In this document: one piece after another, positions 11,697 through 21,422 of the stretch
Position numbering within the stretch: position 1 is the stretch's first letter
Layout: each line of letters opens with the position of its first letter
DNA from: Pseudomonas entomophila
Lineage (GTDB): Bacteria; Pseudomonadota; Gammaproteobacteria; Pseudomonadales; Pseudomonadaceae
Assembly (NCBI RefSeq): GCF_013523165.1
Contig: NZ_JAAMQI010000004.1
Span: forward strand, 1 to 64,000
Length of the DNA: 64,000 bases
Direction: 5' to 3'
The notes under the pieces: generated by a model
Database searches by the model: none
The model's input: the letters and a program-made list of their open reading frames with translations, nothing else
Told to the model about the DNA's origin: nothing
Program-made: the position numbers and the translations under genes

Positions 11697-13185
11697 GCAC
11701 GAAACCGACCCGGGCCAGCCACTGCGCCTCGTTGGCGAAGTCGGCCTGGGTCAGTTGGTTCTGCTCCAGCCAGCCGTCCGGGAACACCACGTCCAGCTGA
11801 TCATGCCCAGGGTGCAGTTCGACCGTGGGCATCTGCTGGGTCCCACGGATGTGGTGGAAGAGGATGGCGAAACGCAGCAGCACGCACAGACGGATCAGGG
11901 TCGCGCCTTCCTCGCCGAACTCGGCGAAACGGTCCTTGGGGATGTTGCGTCGATGGCCTCGCACCAGCAGCGCGAGCATCTGCTGGTCCTCGCGCGAGAA
12001 CCCGGCCAGGTCGGAGTGCTCGATCAGGTAGGCGCCGTGCTTGTGGTAGTGGTAGTGCGCGATGTCCAGCCCGATCTCGTGCACCTTGGCTGCCCAGCTC
12101 AGCAGGTCGCGCCAGTTGCCTTCCTCCAGGCCCCAGGCCGCGGCGACCTGGTCGAACGCATGCAGGGCCTTGCGCTCGACGCGTTCAGCTTGCTGCTGGT
12201 CGGCATGGTAGCGCTCCATCAGGGAGCTGAGGGTGCGCTCACGCACGTCCTCATGGTGGTGGCGGCCGAGCAGGTCGTACAGCACGCCCTCGCGCAGCGC
12301 GCCGTCGCAGTGGGTCATCTGCTGCAACTCCAGCGCATCGAAGATGGCTTCGAGAATCGCCAGCCCGGCCGGGAAGATCGCGCGGCGGTCCGGCTTGACC
12401 CCATCGAAGTCGATCTTGTCGGTCTCGCCGAGCTTGAACAGCTTGCGTTTGAGCCAGGCCAGGCCCGGTGCGTTGACTTCGCCCGCACCCTGACCACCGG
12501 CCTTGATGGCCGCACCGATGGCGCGAATGGTGCCGGACGACCCGATGGCCTCGTCCCAGCCCAGCCGGTGCAGGCCGTGCTCGATGCTCATCAGCTCCAG
12601 ACGCGCGGCGGTGTAGGCCTGGGCGTAGCGCGCCGGGGTGATCTTGCCATCGCGGAAATAACGCTGCGTGAAGCTCACGCAGCCCATCTGCAGGCTCTCG
12701 CGCAGCAAGGGCTCGAACCGTTGGCCAATGATGAATTCGGTGCTGCCGCCGCCGATGTCGGCGACCAGGCGCTTGCCGGGGGTATCGGCGAGGGTATGCG
12801 AGACGCCCAGATAGATCAGGCGCGCCTCTTCACGGCCGGAGATGACCTCGACCGGGTGGCCGAGGATGGCTTCGGCGCGGTGAATGAATTCGGCCCGGTT
12901 GCGGGCCTCGCGCAGGGCGTTGGTGCCGACGATCCTGACGGCGCCATCGGGCAGGCCATTGATCAGTTGGGCGAACCGCTTCAGGCAGTCGAGGCCGCGT
13001 TGCATGGCCTCTTCGCTGAGCAGGCGGTCCTCGCCGATGCCGGCGGCCAGCTGAACCTTCTCGCCCTGTCGCTCGAGAATGCGGATCTCGGTGAGGTGGG
13101 CCTTGGCCACGACCATGTGGAAGCTGTTGGAGCCAAGGTCGATGGCGGCGATCAGGGACAGGTTCTTCGCTTTGGTATGCGGCAT
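11683..13185 (-). CDS. ppx: Exopolyphosphatase
   Basis: Ppx hydrolyses terminal phosphates from polyphosphate and/or pppGpp. The 500-aa protein has the ASKHA phosphate-1 loop [17 protein letters not shown] (residues ~13-29), the phosphate-2 loop [14 protein letters not shown] (~141-154), and a C-terminal HD-like helical domain with [19 protein letters not shown]. It is transcribed towards ppk, with which it shares 14 bp at the stop codons. Pairing with ppk is typical of Pseudomonas and sets polyphosphate turnover. Confidence 0.96.
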   Translation of the reverse strand: MPHTKAKNLSLIAAIDLGSNSFHMVVAKAHLTEIRILERQGEKVQLAAGIGEDRLLSEEAMQRGLDCLKRFAQLINGLPDGAVRIVGTNALREARNRAEFIHRAEAILGHPVEVISGREEARLIYLGVSHTLADTPGKRLVADIGGGSTEFIIGQRFEPLLRESLQMGCVSFTQRYFRDGKITPARYAQAYTAARLELMSIEHGLHRLGWDEAIGSSGTIRAIGAAIKAGGQGAGEVNAPGLAWLKRKLFKLGETDKIDFDGVKPDRRAIFPAGLAILEAIFDALELQQMTHCDGALREGVLYDLLGRHHHEDVRERTLSSLMERYHADQQQAERVERKALHAFDQVAAAWGLEEGNWRDLLSWAAKVHEIGLDIAHYHYHKHGAYLIEHSDLAGFSREDQQMLALLVRGHRRNIPKDRFAEFGEEGATLIRLCVLLRFAILFHHIRGTQQMPTVELHPGHDQLDVVFPDGWLEQNQLTQADFANEAQWLARVGFVLNVR

Positions 13186-13428
13186 GATCTCGAGGTTCTC
13201 GGTCGATTACCCGACAATCGTGCCACGATCCACGCCGCGCGCCAACGCGCGACGTGATCTGCGTTGATGGGAGGCAACGTCATGCGCCCCGGCGACGCCT
13301 GGCAGTCGGCACCGATTGACGGGATCAAGCGCTTCCATAGTGACAGCCAATCGCCCGCAGCTTCCTGTAGCGCGCCGGTGCGGCTATGATGGGTCACGTT
13401 TTTTCTTGCCTATGATATGGAGATATCC

Positions 13429-13755
13429 ATGAGCGATCTGATCAAATACGTCACCGATGCCACCTTCGAGTCCGAAGTGCTGAAGGCCGAAGGTCCGGTA
13501 CTGGTCGACTACTGGGCCGAATGGTGCGGCCCCTGCAAGATGATCGCCCCCGTGCTGGACGACATCGCCTCCACCTACCAAGGCAAGCTGACCGTCGCCA
13601 AGCTGAACATCGACGAAAACCAGGAAACCCCTGCCAAGCACGGTGTGCGCGGCATCCCGACGCTGATGCTGTTCAAGAACGGCAACGTCGAAGCCACCAA
13701 AGTGGGTGCCCTGTCCAAGTCGCAACTGGCAGCGTTCCTCGACGCCCACCTGTAA
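13429..13755 (+). CDS. trxA: Thioredoxin 1
   Basis: The 108-aa cytoplasmic disulfide reductant carries the redox site WCGPCK (AEWCGPCKM, residues ~30-38), the cis-Pro loop GIPTLMLF and the C-terminal helix of classical TrxA. The ATG at 13429 ([13 protein letters not shown]) has GGAG at 6-nt spacing; an in-frame ATG four codons earlier lacks a suitable site. A strong terminator separates it from rho. Confidence 0.97.
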   Translation: MSDLIKYVTDATFESEVLKAEGPVLVDYWAEWCGPCKMIAPVLDDIASTYQGKLTVAKLNIDENQETPAKHGVRGIPTLMLFKNGNVEATKVGALSKSQLAAFLDAHL

Positions 13756-13773
13756 GGCAGGCGCGAGCGATGA

Positions 13774-13805
13774 AAAAGCCCCGGAATTTCCGGGGCTTTT
13801 CTTTT
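13774..13805 (+). terminator. Rho-independent terminator after trxA
   Basis: The inverted repeat AAAAGCCCCGG-AATTT-CCGGGGCTTTT is followed by CTTTT. It has a GC-rich stem with flanking A and T runs, so it could act in both directions. Confidence 0.9.
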
Positions 13806-13996
13806 GCAAATCACTAGACGTCGAAAAAAGCAAGTGATACATTCGGCCTCGCACTGTTTCTCCAGTGCCCTCTGCACGCCGTCGCCGATGCACCCCCAAT
13901 TCGAATCAGTACGCGATCCTGTCGCCTTCTTGCGGCGCGGCTTCATTAAGCCAGAAGCTTAATCCTCCCTTCTTACATGATTACGTCACTCCCCTT
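13806..13996 (+). promoter_or_regulatory. rho promoter/leader region
   Basis: About 190 nt lie between the trxA terminator and rho. It should hold the rho promoter and leader; rho leaders are often autoregulated. An in-frame upstream start at 13865 would add 44 unrelated residues and is not used. No individual element could be assigned with confidence. Confidence 0.4.
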
Positions 13997-15256
<1,260 letters not shown>

Positions 15257-15270
15257 CAGGCGCTTCGAAT

Positions 15271-15301
15271 AGAAACGGCGCCTTCGGGCGCCGTTTCTGT
15301 T
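15271..15301 (+). terminator. Rho-independent terminator after rho
   Basis: A perfect 12-bp stem AGAAACGGCGCC-TTCG-GGCGCCGTTTCT, 14 nt after the rho stop codon, is capped by a stable UUCG-type tetraloop and followed by GTTTG. Confidence 0.85.
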
Positions 15302-15328
15302 TGTCTGCCTGAAAAGCCTGCGTCGCTG

Positions 15329-15718
15329 TCAGATATCGATGGCATAACCGAAGTCGATTTCGCACGCGGGTATGCCGCCGCGCATTCCCCAGTTTTCGCC
15401 CTCACGCTCATCGAGCAGGATCAGCACAGCCTCTATCGGCAGATGGAGCTGCTCCGACAACGCCTGGCTTATGGCCTGGTACAGCCGACGCTTGGTGTTG
15501 AGCGTGCGCCCTTTGAAGACGGTGATCTCGACCTGCAGGAAGGCGTCGCAGTCCCCTGGGCTGCGGAAATCGTGTGGGGCGTAGGTGTGATAACGCGCTT
15601 GCAACTCCTCGTCACTGACCTTGAATACATGGCGCAGGCAGCGGTAAACCGTTTCGATGATCGCCTGACGTGTTTCAGGCGTCCGGTGCACGGGGTCTTC
15701 TATACGTACGATGGGCAT
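15329..15718 (-). CDS. Tautomerase-superfamily protein
   Basis: The 129-aa protein starts MPIVRIEDP, leaving the N-terminal proline that serves as catalytic base in 4-oxalocrotonate tautomerase-fold enzymes. The body (YHTYAPHDFR, CDAFLQVEITVFKGR, the helix LSEQLHLPIEAVLILLDE, ENWGMRGG) fits the long tautomerase family that includes malonate-semialdehyde decarboxylase-like enzymes. It is the last gene of the eight-gene leftward operon, 2 nt after the paiB-like stop codon, so translational coupling is likely. Its substrate is probably a keto/enol intermediate of that pathway (inference). The start at 15718 is fixed by the Pro-1 requirement. Confidence 0.85.
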   Translation of the reverse strand: MPIVRIEDPVHRTPETRQAIIETVYRCLRHVFKVSDEELQARYHTYAPHDFRSPGDCDAFLQVEITVFKGRTLNTKRRLYQAISQALSEQLHLPIEAVLILLDEREGENWGMRGGIPACEIDFGYAIDI

Positions 15719-15720
15719 GG

Positions 15721-16350
15721 TCAAGCCTCGATGGGATGCAAGGGGGCGGTGGTCAACAGCTCGGTCAGCAGGTCACGGTGCTCGTCGAGGCTCTGGGACA
15801 GCAGATGGTTCAGCGCGGCCGAGGCATCGGGGGCGGTCTTGTCCTGGGACAGCTTGAAACGCCCCTCCACGCAGATCGGGTGAATGCTCAGGCCGCGTAT
15901 GTGCGGCAGGTTCTTGAGGACCCTGGGGTCGGCAGGATCGACGTGATAGCTCCGATCGCCGGTGGCCAGTCGCTGGGCCGTTTGCTGCAGGATCTCGAGG
16001 TTCTGAGGAGCGTTCTCGGACACGCGGACGATGGCCTGCATGTGCACGGCGAGGTAATTCCAGGTCGGTAGCTGAGAAGAGACGTACGCCTCAGGCGGAA
16101 TATAGGCGGACGGTCCTGTGAAGATGATCTGGCAACGGATTTCACCCTGGCCGCGAAACTGGGGGTTGGCGCCGTCCACATGGCCGAACAGCGAGCCGTC
16201 TGCCTGGCGCAAGAGGGGAATGTGGCTGGAAAAGAAACGGCCTTCTTCATGCGATGTGAGAATCGCCAGCGGAAACGCGTCGATGAAGCGATCGATCAAT
16301 TCGGGCGAGGTGGCGCGGTATTGTGAATAATGAAAGGGACAAGCACTCAT
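15721..16350 (-). CDS. PaiB-like FMN-binding protein
   Basis: The 209-aa product starts MSACPFHYSQYRATSPELIDRFI. It has the PaiB-family split-barrel FMN fold: PLAILTSHEEGRFFSSHIPLL, GHVDGANPQF, FTGPSAYIPPEAY and a tryptophan-rich TWNYLAVH motif. PaiB proteins were first described as negative regulators of sporulation and protease genes in Bacillus. The fold is that of pyridoxamine-phosphate-oxidase-like flavoproteins, and here an enzymatic or flavin-carrying role in the operon is equally possible. It lies 26 nt after the DAO-like gene and 2 nt before the tautomerase gene. The longer upstream frame is rejected because it reads into the previous gene. Confidence 0.88.
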   Translation of the reverse strand: MSACPFHYSQYRATSPELIDRFIDAFPLAILTSHEEGRFFSSHIPLLRQADGSLFGHVDGANPQFRGQGEIRCQIIFTGPSAYIPPEAYVSSQLPTWNYLAVHMQAIVRVSENAPQNLEILQQTAQRLATGDRSYHVDPADPRVLKNLPHIRGLSIHPICVEGRFKLSQDKTAPDASAALNHLLSQSLDEHRDLLTELLTTAPLHPIEA

Positions 16351-16376
16351 GGTGGGCTCTCGTGCAGAAAAGGGAC

Positions 16377-17633
16377 TCAGGACGCCAGTAAGGTGCGGCG
16401 TTGTCGGTAACGGTCTTGTGCGATGACGACTTGTGCCAGCCAGGCCAGCACATTGCCCGTCCGCCAGCCCGGCCCAGTCCGCGGTATGCACGGCCCGGCC
16501 AGCCCGCACAGCTGATCCATCAGGGTTCGACCCATCATCAGCGAAAGAGCGATACCGCGCCCATTGCAGCCACTCCAGCTGAGGATTCGCCTGTCGCCGT
16601 CGTGAACCTTGGGCAGGCCGTTGGGCGTCAAGCCCACCCAGCCAGCCCAGTGTTGAAGCGGCGCAGCGGGCCGGTGGCCATACAGGCCATCGAGGCGGCC
16701 CTGTAACAGATCACTGCAGGCTTGGGTCGAGCGTTGCCAGGGAAGGGCGAAGCAACCGGTCAGGACCGTGCGGGCGTCGAGCCAGCGTGCAAACCACATG
16801 TCCTTGTGCGTGTCGGAAAAAGGCAGCGGGCTGGACGCAGCAGGGCGGGGCATGGCGAAGGTGGCCAAGGTGAGCGGGAGTGGCCCTATAGCGCGACGAG
16901 TCGCCTGACTGGCCCCCGTACCGTAGGCATTACCGGCGATGAAGACACGACTTGCCTTCAAGCGGCCTGTCGGGGTTTCCAGAACGATCCCGCAGCCTGT
17001 GGGGGTGATCCGCACGACCGGGCAGTGCTCGATGATCGATCCGCCCCGCTGGTAGATCGCATTGGCCAGCTGTTGCAGCAAGGTTAGAGGGTCGATGGCG
17101 CCCCCGCCCGGAAAGTGCAAGGCCGTCGTGTAGCGAGGCGTGCCGATCGCGTGCACGAGCGCCTCGCCTTCGAGCATGCCGACATCCACGCCCAAGGCCC
17201 GCCAACCGGCGGCCAGTGCCTGGGCGTTGGCGGACAGGGCCGGCGTGAACGGTTGCAACCAGCCACGTTGGCCTTCGCTCGGAATCTGCTCGAACACACC
17301 TTGGACGGCCTCTTGAAGCGCCGCCATCAACGCGCGGGTGCCACTGCCCACGCATCGACGAAGCGAGTCTGGCGTGTGACGAGCCGGTACGGGCACCACG
17401 AACCCCGAGTTTCGCCCGCTGCCGCCGCTGCCTACCTGGTTCGCCTCCAGTACCGTAACGGACAGCCCGGCCTCGAGCGCCCGTTGCGCGGCGGCCAGAC
17501 CGCCGAGGCCGGCACCGATGATGGCGACATCGGTCTCCAGCGGCAAAGGCGCGGCATGGACCTGACGACAGGCCAATCGAGCCTGCCAGCACGAAGGCGC
17601 CGTCAGCAGCTCATGCAAGCCATGGCTATGCAT
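16377..17633 (-). CDS. DAO-family FAD-dependent oxidoreductase
   Basis: The 418-aa protein has a Rossmann FAD site DVAIIGAGLGGLAAAQRALE (res ~35-54), GSGGSGRNSGF just after it as in amine and amino-acid oxidases of the DadA/PuuB type, and the C-terminal FAD/substrate motif GWVGLTPNGLPKV followed by SGCNGRGIALS. It likely oxidises a C-N bond of an amine or amino acid; the substrate cannot be read from sequence. The start codon overlaps the end of the N-monooxygenase gene by 8 bp, consistent with translational coupling in the operon. Confidence 0.88.
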   Translation of the reverse strand: MHSHGLHELLTAPSCWQARLACRQVHAAPLPLETDVAIIGAGLGGLAAAQRALEAGLSVTVLEANQVGSGGSGRNSGFVVPVPARHTPDSLRRCVGSGTRALMAALQEAVQGVFEQIPSEGQRGWLQPFTPALSANAQALAAGWRALGVDVGMLEGEALVHAIGTPRYTTALHFPGGGAIDPLTLLQQLANAIYQRGGSIIEHCPVVRITPTGCGIVLETPTGRLKASRVFIAGNAYGTGASQATRRAIGPLPLTLATFAMPRPAASSPLPFSDTHKDMWFARWLDARTVLTGCFALPWQRSTQACSDLLQGRLDGLYGHRPAAPLQHWAGWVGLTPNGLPKVHDGDRRILSWSGCNGRGIALSLMMGRTLMDQLCGLAGPCIPRTGPGWRTGNVLAWLAQVVIAQDRYRQRRTLLAS

Positions 17634-18927
17634 GAGCTGCAGGCTCTGGAGTCGTCAGGGCCGTGGTCAGCGACTCGACGATGGACTGGGCGCGCAGCGC
17701 CAGCAAGCTGAAGGAGCCGGCATCGCCCATCCCGTGCGTGGACTCGCACAGACCATTCAGGTAGATCGGTAGCGCGTTGCCCAGGTCGATACGGTAGTCA
17801 CGTTGGACCGACAGCCCCGCGTGCGCGTGCTCGTCGATCAATGTCGCCAGCAGCGGCGGCACAGGCTCCTGACGTTCGCCTTGCCCCAGGTCGAGAAAAC
17901 CGGTGGCCAGGATGACCAGGTCGAATCCCTGACGATGATGCTCCCCCTGCAGGGCATGCCGGCTCTCTATCTCCACCTGCCCGGCCGAAGGGCGGCACGC
18001 CTGGATCTCCTCGCACGTGCGCAATTGCAGCCGGTCTTCTCCGCGCAAGGATTGCTCATAGCGACGCACGTACAACTGATTGAGAACGTCGATATCGGCT
18101 GCCGAATAGTTGGTGTGCACCAGCTCGCGACGCAGCCGCGCCTTCTGGTCGGGGGTCGCCTGGTAGAACGTGTCGACGAAGGCCGGAAAGTAGACCTCAT
18201 CGGAAAACGGGCTGGTGTCTTTTTGCCGGTAACCGAAATTGCGCGTGAAACCCACCACGTCCCGCACGCCTGACTGCTCACTGGCATGGAGCAGGATTTC
18301 CACGGCGCTCTGGCTGCCGCCGATGACTGCCACCCGAGACTGGCCCCCCGTCGCCGCGATGCTTTCGGCCAGCGCAGGCAGGTAGTCGTTCAGGTGGCGA
18401 ATACGGGCGTCGGTGATCCCGGCAAACGGTGCCGGTATATGAGGGGTACGCCCAGGTGCCAGGACCAGTGCGCGCGCACGCACGGTACGCCCGTTGGTAC
18501 AGGTCACCTGATAGTGGCGCTCGCCTCCGGGCTCATCGACCAACGTCACGGTCTGTGCTTCGCAGCCATACTGCACACGGTCAGCGAAGAAGCCGGCGGC
18601 CCACGTGACGTACTGTGCGTACTCTTCGCGCAGGGGGTAATGAAGCGGCAGGTTCAGGTGTTCGTAGAGACGGCCTTGCTCGAAGAGAAAGTTGGTGAAG
18701 CCATAGCGGCTGCGCGGGTTTCGGGGCGTCACCAGGTCGCGCAGCGGATGGTTCTGGATATCCGAACCAGGCAGCAGCATGTTGGGTTGCCAGAACGGCC
18801 CCAGGCGCCGCTCCAGAAACGCCACGTTCAGGTGAGGTGCCAGCTCTTCGAGCGCGATGGCCAGCGCCAGGTTGGCCGGGCCGAAACCGATGCCCAGCAG
18901 GTCGACGATAGGCGAGGGACGGTTCAT
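17626..18927 (-). CDS. L-ornithine/L-lysine N-monooxygenase family (IucD/PvdA-like)
   Basis: The 433-aa flavin N-hydroxylase is of normal family length. It shows the FAD motif GIGFGPANLALAIALEE (res 12-28), the NADPH motif VAVIGGSQSAVEILL (~residue 200), and the conserved ATGF motif ILATGFLDL near the C-terminus. The family (IucD, PvdA, SidA) hydroxylates the side-chain amine of lysine, ornithine or a diamine; diaminobutyrate-derived substrates occur in some pathways. The gene overlaps the preceding aminotransferase by 4 bp and the DAO gene by 8 bp. No siderophore synthetase is nearby, so a hydroxylamine intermediate for another product is possible (inference). Confidence 0.92.
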   Translation of the reverse strand: MNRPSPIVDLLGIGFGPANLALAIALEELAPHLNVAFLERRLGPFWQPNMLLPGSDIQNHPLRDLVTPRNPRSRYGFTNFLFEQGRLYEHLNLPLHYPLREEYAQYVTWAAGFFADRVQYGCEAQTVTLVDEPGGERHYQVTCTNGRTVRARALVLAPGRTPHIPAPFAGITDARIRHLNDYLPALAESIAATGGQSRVAVIGGSQSAVEILLHASEQSGVRDVVGFTRNFGYRQKDTSPFSDEVYFPAFVDTFYQATPDQKARLRRELVHTNYSAADIDVLNQLYVRRYEQSLRGEDRLQLRTCEEIQACRPSAGQVEIESRHALQGEHHRQGFDLVILATGFLDLGQGERQEPVPPLLATLIDEHAHAGLSVQRDYRIDLGNALPIYLNGLCESTHGMGDAGSFSLLALRAQSIVESLTTALTTPEPAAHA

Positions 18928-20294
18928 GCTTGCGCCTCCAGTGTGTTCGCCACATGGGACGAGTGAGCCAATGTGCGTTGCAGCGCACGCCCGAGGCGCT
19001 GCAGGATCTGCTCCACTTGTGCGGGCGTGATCACCAGTGGTGGCAGGAACCGCAGCACGGCGCCATGCCGCCCGCCTGTTTCAATGAGCAGGCCTTCGTC
19101 CAGGCAGGCGCGTTTCACGCGTGTGGCCAAGTCGCCGGCAGCCAGGCGATGGCCTTGGGCATCCAGGGCGCCCTGTGGATCGACCAGTTCCATGCCCACC
19201 ATCAAGCCCCGCCCTCGTACGTCACCGATGCAGGCATGCTGCTGCTGGAGTCGCAGCAAACCTTCACGCAGTTGATCGCCTACCTGGCGTACATGCTCGA
19301 GCACGCCCTCCTGGCGAATGTATTCCAAGGTGGCGGCGCCGCTGACCAGCGCAATCTGGTTGCCTCGGAAGGTGCCGGCATGCGCGCCGGGTTTCCACAG
19401 GTCGTACTGGTTCAGATAGACCAGTACGGACAGGGGATAACCCCCGCCGATGGCTTTGGAGAGCAGAATGGCGTCGGGGGTGATACCGGCCTGCTCGAAG
19501 GCGAACATGTCGCCGCTGCGGCCAATGCCACTCTGAATCTCGTCGATCACCAGTGGGACCTGATGCCGTGTGGTGATGTCGCGTACCTGGCGTAGCCAGT
19601 GAGCACTGGCGGGAATGCAGCCGCCTTCGCCCTGGATGGCTTCGAGCAGCACCATGGCGGGCTTGCCCACGCCGCTTTCGGGGTCGCTGAGCAGGTTGTC
19701 CAGGCACGCCAGGCTCAGCGCATCGGTGTCATCGGCACGCATGCCTGCGCCGAAGGGGCTGCGGAAGGCATAGGGGTACGGCGCGAAATGCACTTCGCCA
19801 GGCAGCCCGCTGATCGCGTGCTTGGGCGCCAGATTGCCCATCATGCCCAGCGTGCCGTGGGTCATTCCATGGTAGGCGCCCTGGAACACGATGACCGGAC
19901 GCCGCCCGGTGGCGGTTTTGAACAGCTTGAGTGCCGCTTCGGCGGCATCCGCACCTGTAGGGCCGCAGAGCTGGAAGCGCGCATGGGCGGCAAATTCGGC
20001 GGGAAGCGCCCGGTACAGTTCCTCGACGAAATCGACTTTCGCAGGGGTGGCGATATCCAGCGCCTGTTGCAGCTGTCCGGACTGAAGAAAGGCGATCACC
20101 CGGTCACGGACGAACGGGTGGTTATGGCCCAGGGGCAGTGCGCCTGCACAGGCCAGGCAGTCCAGGTAATGACGGCCTTCGCTGTCGATCACCTCGGCGC
20201 CCTGGCCATGGCTCAGGACCTTGGGAATGTTCCTGGCATACGTGCGGGCATTGGATTCCCGTGCGGCCAGCATCTGCAAAGCATTCGGGTTCAT
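18924..20294 (-). CDS. Class III aminotransferase, diaminobutyrate-2-oxoglutarate type
   Basis: The 456-aa PLP enzyme resembles PvdH/RhbA/EctB-type diaminobutyrate aminotransferases: RHYLDCLACAGALPLGHNHP, LCGPTGADAAEAALKLFKTATGR, GAYHGMTHGTLG, DEIQSGIGR (res 251-259) and the PLP lysine LLSKAIGGGYPLS (K280). The family makes L-2,4-diaminobutyrate from aspartate semialdehyde and glutamate, or the reverse. The gene is coupled to the N-monooxygenase (4-bp overlap), which suggests that its product, or a related omega-amino acid, is N-hydroxylated. Diaminobutyrate is the best guess, but other omega-amino substrates are possible. Confidence 0.9.
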   Translation of the reverse strand: MNPNALQMLAARESNARTYARNIPKVLSHGQGAEVIDSEGRHYLDCLACAGALPLGHNHPFVRDRVIAFLQSGQLQQALDIATPAKVDFVEELYRALPAEFAAHARFQLCGPTGADAAEAALKLFKTATGRRPVIVFQGAYHGMTHGTLGMMGNLAPKHAISGLPGEVHFAPYPYAFRSPFGAGMRADDTDALSLACLDNLLSDPESGVGKPAMVLLEAIQGEGGCIPASAHWLRQVRDITTRHQVPLVIDEIQSGIGRSGDMFAFEQAGITPDAILLSKAIGGGYPLSVLVYLNQYDLWKPGAHAGTFRGNQIALVSGAATLEYIRQEGVLEHVRQVGDQLREGLLRLQQQHACIGDVRGRGLMVGMELVDPQGALDAQGHRLAAGDLATRVKRACLDEGLLIETGGRHGAVLRFLPPLVITPAQVEQILQRLGRALQRTLAHSSHVANTLEAQA

Positions 20295-20307
20295 GAGACA
20301 GTCCTTG

Positions 20308-21351
20308 TCAAAGGGAAACCGTGGCGATGGTGTGGTGCTGCTTATGGCCGAGCGCTTGCTGGCCCAAGGCGTGGATCCAGCGGCGGTACTCGAGGCCCAT
20401 GCGATCGCTCACCACGTGCATTTCCGCGCGTGGGTCCAGCGGCAGTCGGGCAGGCCGCTGCGATTCGACGATGCGCCGGTCCTGCTCGAACACGGTGTTC
20501 TGGCGGGCGAGGATCTGCTCAAGGGTCAACTCCGGGCCGAAGTTGATGGCCACGATCAGCCAGATGATGCACTCGGCTTCATCCACCGGCGTGGCATTGA
20601 AGAACGTGCAGAAACGCTCGGTTTCGCCGGTTTTCTTCATGAAGTACGCCGTGGTGGGGTTGAGCACCGAGTAGGTATAGCGAGCGTTGACCGGTATGCC
20701 GCGGTGATCGCCGAACGGCTGGAACACGGTGATCTCCGAAGAGTGCAGGCCACGCTCGTCCTCGTGCACGCTGTACTTTTTCAGCGGTTCCGGTGCGTCC
20801 GGCAGGCCGTTGAGGTGAGCGTGGACGAAAGGGAAATGCGAAGCGTCGATGAAGTTTTCCAGCGACCGCAAGGCGTTGGCCTTGTAGTGGTACGGGCCGG
20901 CGTAGACCTTCCGGTAACTGTCATCCTCCCATTGTGGCAGCTCGGGCAGGGGGCGCTGGGGTGCTTCCAGGCTGACCCACACGTAGCCATAGCGCTCTTG
21001 CGCGTAATGCCGGTACACCAGGCGGTGCGAGGCCGGCCCGCTGCGCTCCGGGTGGGCAGGCACCCGTGTGCACTGCCCTTGGGCGTTGTAGCGCCAGCCA
21101 TGGTAAGGGCACTCGATTTCGCCCTGCTTGACGCAGCCCAGCGACAGACGCGCCCCCCGGTGGCCGCAGTAGTCTTTCCACGCATGGACCTGGCCCGCTT
21201 CGTCTCGCCACAGCACCAGGTCTTCGCCCAGCAGCTTGGCGGCCAGGGGCTGATGCGCCCCGACGTCCTCGCTGCGGCACAGCACATGCCATTGCCCCGC
21301 CAGCGCCTTGTAGTCGACTTCGTCACGATTCCATTCACCGGTGTAAAACAT
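20308..21351 (-). CDS. Rieske [2Fe-2S] aromatic-ring-hydroxylating-type oxygenase, alpha subunit
   Basis: The 347-aa protein has the Rieske cluster ligands C62-x-H64 and C81-x2-H84 (YCGHRGA and CPYHGWRY) and the mononuclear iron motif ENFIDASHFPFVH, with H172 and H177 as ligands. Its length and single-subunit appearance fit the homomeric Rieske monooxygenases (demethylase and choline-monooxygenase-like) rather than alpha-beta dioxygenases; no beta subunit, ferredoxin or reductase lies in the operon. Electrons must come from elsewhere, possibly from the ferredoxin-reductase encoded at 28399-29367 (speculative). It sits 13 nt upstream of the aminotransferase gene. Confidence 0.92.
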   Translation of the reverse strand: MFYTGEWNRDEVDYKALAGQWHVLCRSEDVGAHQPLAAKLLGEDLVLWRDEAGQVHAWKDYCGHRGARLSLGCVKQGEIECPYHGWRYNAQGQCTRVPAHPERSGPASHRLVYRHYAQERYGYVWVSLEAPQRPLPELPQWEDDSYRKVYAGPYHYKANALRSLENFIDASHFPFVHAHLNGLPDAPEPLKKYSVHEDERGLHSSEITVFQPFGDHRGIPVNARYTYSVLNPTTAYFMKKTGETERFCTFFNATPVDEAECIIWLIVAINFGPELTLEQILARQNTVFEQDRRIVESQRPARLPLDPRAEMHVVSDRMGLEYRRWIHALGQQALGHKQHHTIATVSL

Positions 21352-21422
21352 CGGGATCTCCTGTTTTCAGGCAAAGAAAGGCCGTCGATGCCCAGGGGCA
21401 TCGTTTTTTCAACGCTCAGAGG

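Noticed and set aside
17626..20294. A complete hydroxamate siderophore locus
   Set aside because: The aminotransferase and N-monooxygenase fit, but no decarboxylase, NRPS/NIS synthetase, acyltransferase or TonB receptor is nearby.
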